Source: an uncultured Candidatus Saccharibacteria bacterium (lineage in GTDB: Bacteria > Patescibacteriota > Saccharimonadia > Saccharimonadales > Saccharimonadaceae). Taken from it: a DNA stretch of 64,000 nucleotides. Below, piece after piece: positions 63,595 to 64,000 of the stretch (its first letter is position 1; each line of letters starts with the position of its first letter). The stretch is taken from NCBI GenBank assembly GCA_946408595.1, contig CAMJSX010000003.1, positions 1-64,000 on the forward strand, written 5' to 3'. A program made the translations under genes and the position numbers. The notes under the pieces are model-generated. The model saw only the letters and a program-made list of their open reading frames with translations, was not told the DNA's origin and did no database searches.

Positions 63595-64000
63595 CTAAAA
63601 ACCTTGCCGACCACCCGGCCCCATCATCATACCAGGCTGCGAAGTACCACCACTATTCCCAATCGTCGTAGTAATACCCGAAATCGTGAACGATTGATAC
63701 TTAACATCATCTAGATAAATCGTATAAGTTTCGCCAAGTTCAAATTCTTCCGTCCCGGCCGCCAAATGATTAAAGGCTTTAGCAGCAATATGCCGAATCA
63801 AAGTTTTACCAGACGAATCCTTAATCGTAACCTTAGTCTCCGCTTTCTGCGAAGTTTCGAAATATACACTTATATTATATATACTAGATGATTCACCCAA
63901 AGTCTCCGCCATACCACTTGAACCAACGGCGATCACCGTACCACCAGTTTGATTAATTGAAATCCCAAAATCCAGCGCGCCATTGCCATTATTAGTCGGG
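63595..64000 (-). CDS. carbohydrate-binding DUF4353/Cthe_2159-like protein, C-terminal fragment
   Basis: The reading frame is open to the window edge, so the start is outside. The visible 134 residues show NGNGALDFG, GGTVIAVGSSGMAE and a Gly/Met-rich end (QPGMMMGPGGRQGF), all common at the end of Cthe_2159-type carbohydrate-binding proteins. A GTG at 63936 is internal. Likely extracellular; the sugar is unknown. Confidence 0.7.
   Translation of the reverse strand, partial: PTNNGNGALDFGISINQTGGTVIAVGSSGMAETLGESSSIYNISVYFETSQKAETKVTIKDSSGKTLIRHIAAKAFNHLAAGTEEFELGETYTIYLDDVKYQSFTISGITTTIGNSGGTSQPGMMMGPGGRQGF

Overview
The window looks like a chromosomal segment of a Patescibacteria/CPR bacterium, most likely Candidatus Saccharibacteria (TM7). 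This is inferred from gene content and layout, not from a database search. Genes are small and tightly packed, with many 1-38 bp overlaps. UGA is used as a stop (for example at 45236, 59672 and 21343), so the code is standard and SR1/Gracilibacteria are unlikely. Biosynthetic genes are few while surface and cell-wall genes are many. Anaerobic ribonucleotide reductase (nrdDG) and rubrerythrin point to an anaerobic or microaerobic life. No CRISPR array, transposase or integrase was found.

Layout. 1-11155: rpoB (3' end), rpoC, secY, a sortase, then infA-rpmJ-rpsM-rpsK-rpsD-rpoA-rplQ-rplM-rpsI. 11182-13896: a large secreted FISUMP-domain surface protein. 13964-17817: tRNA-Ala, the thymidylate-cycle operon thyA-folA-glyA and an HD-domain protein. 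17880-22706: sortase, GH25 lysozyme, tRNA-Ala, trpS, pseudouridine synthase, holB-like gene, TPR protein. 22759-24116: tRNA-Tyr followed by a 1.2 kb unit bounded by copies of its 3' end. 24123-29133: a second FISUMP protein and a SipW/TasA-like fibre cluster with a sortase-type anchor protein. 29237-38623: membrane proteins, CDF transporter, SDR, rubrerythrin, rmuC, lepB, HtrA protease, prfA-prmC and tRNAs. 38673-40324: two unknown genes, one behind a structured leader. 40369-43268: nrdDG with candidate NrdR boxes. 43315-49625: Fe-S assembly, gpsA and a helicase-nuclease. 49692-50146: a tiny zinc-ribbon gene and rpmG. 50168-57269: alpha-glucan enzymes (GH57, GT4, GH97) interleaved with a deacetylase, a small kinase-like protein, a metallopeptidase and a sortase. 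57304-61557: CapA, a beta-lactamase-fold hydrolase, a CAP protein and a 7TM protein. 61615-64000: a third FISUMP protein and a cut-off carbohydrate-binding protein.

Themes. (1) Surface building: Sec and signal peptidases (SecY, LepB, SipW), three sortases, TasA-like subunits, three mosaic FISUMP adhesin-like proteins and several wall hydrolases, as expected for an episymbiont that attaches to a host cell. (2) Leaderless transcription: extended -10 elements (TGnTATAAT) lie exactly 6 nt (11 genes) or 7 nt (5 genes) before the start codon, so the predicted +1 is the start codon itself or one base before it. I used this spacing to choose several starts. (3) Zinc sparing in core machinery: RpoC lacks both zinc-cysteine clusters, and L36 and L33 lack their cysteines. 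(4) The NrdD C-terminus ends before the usual glycyl-radical loop.
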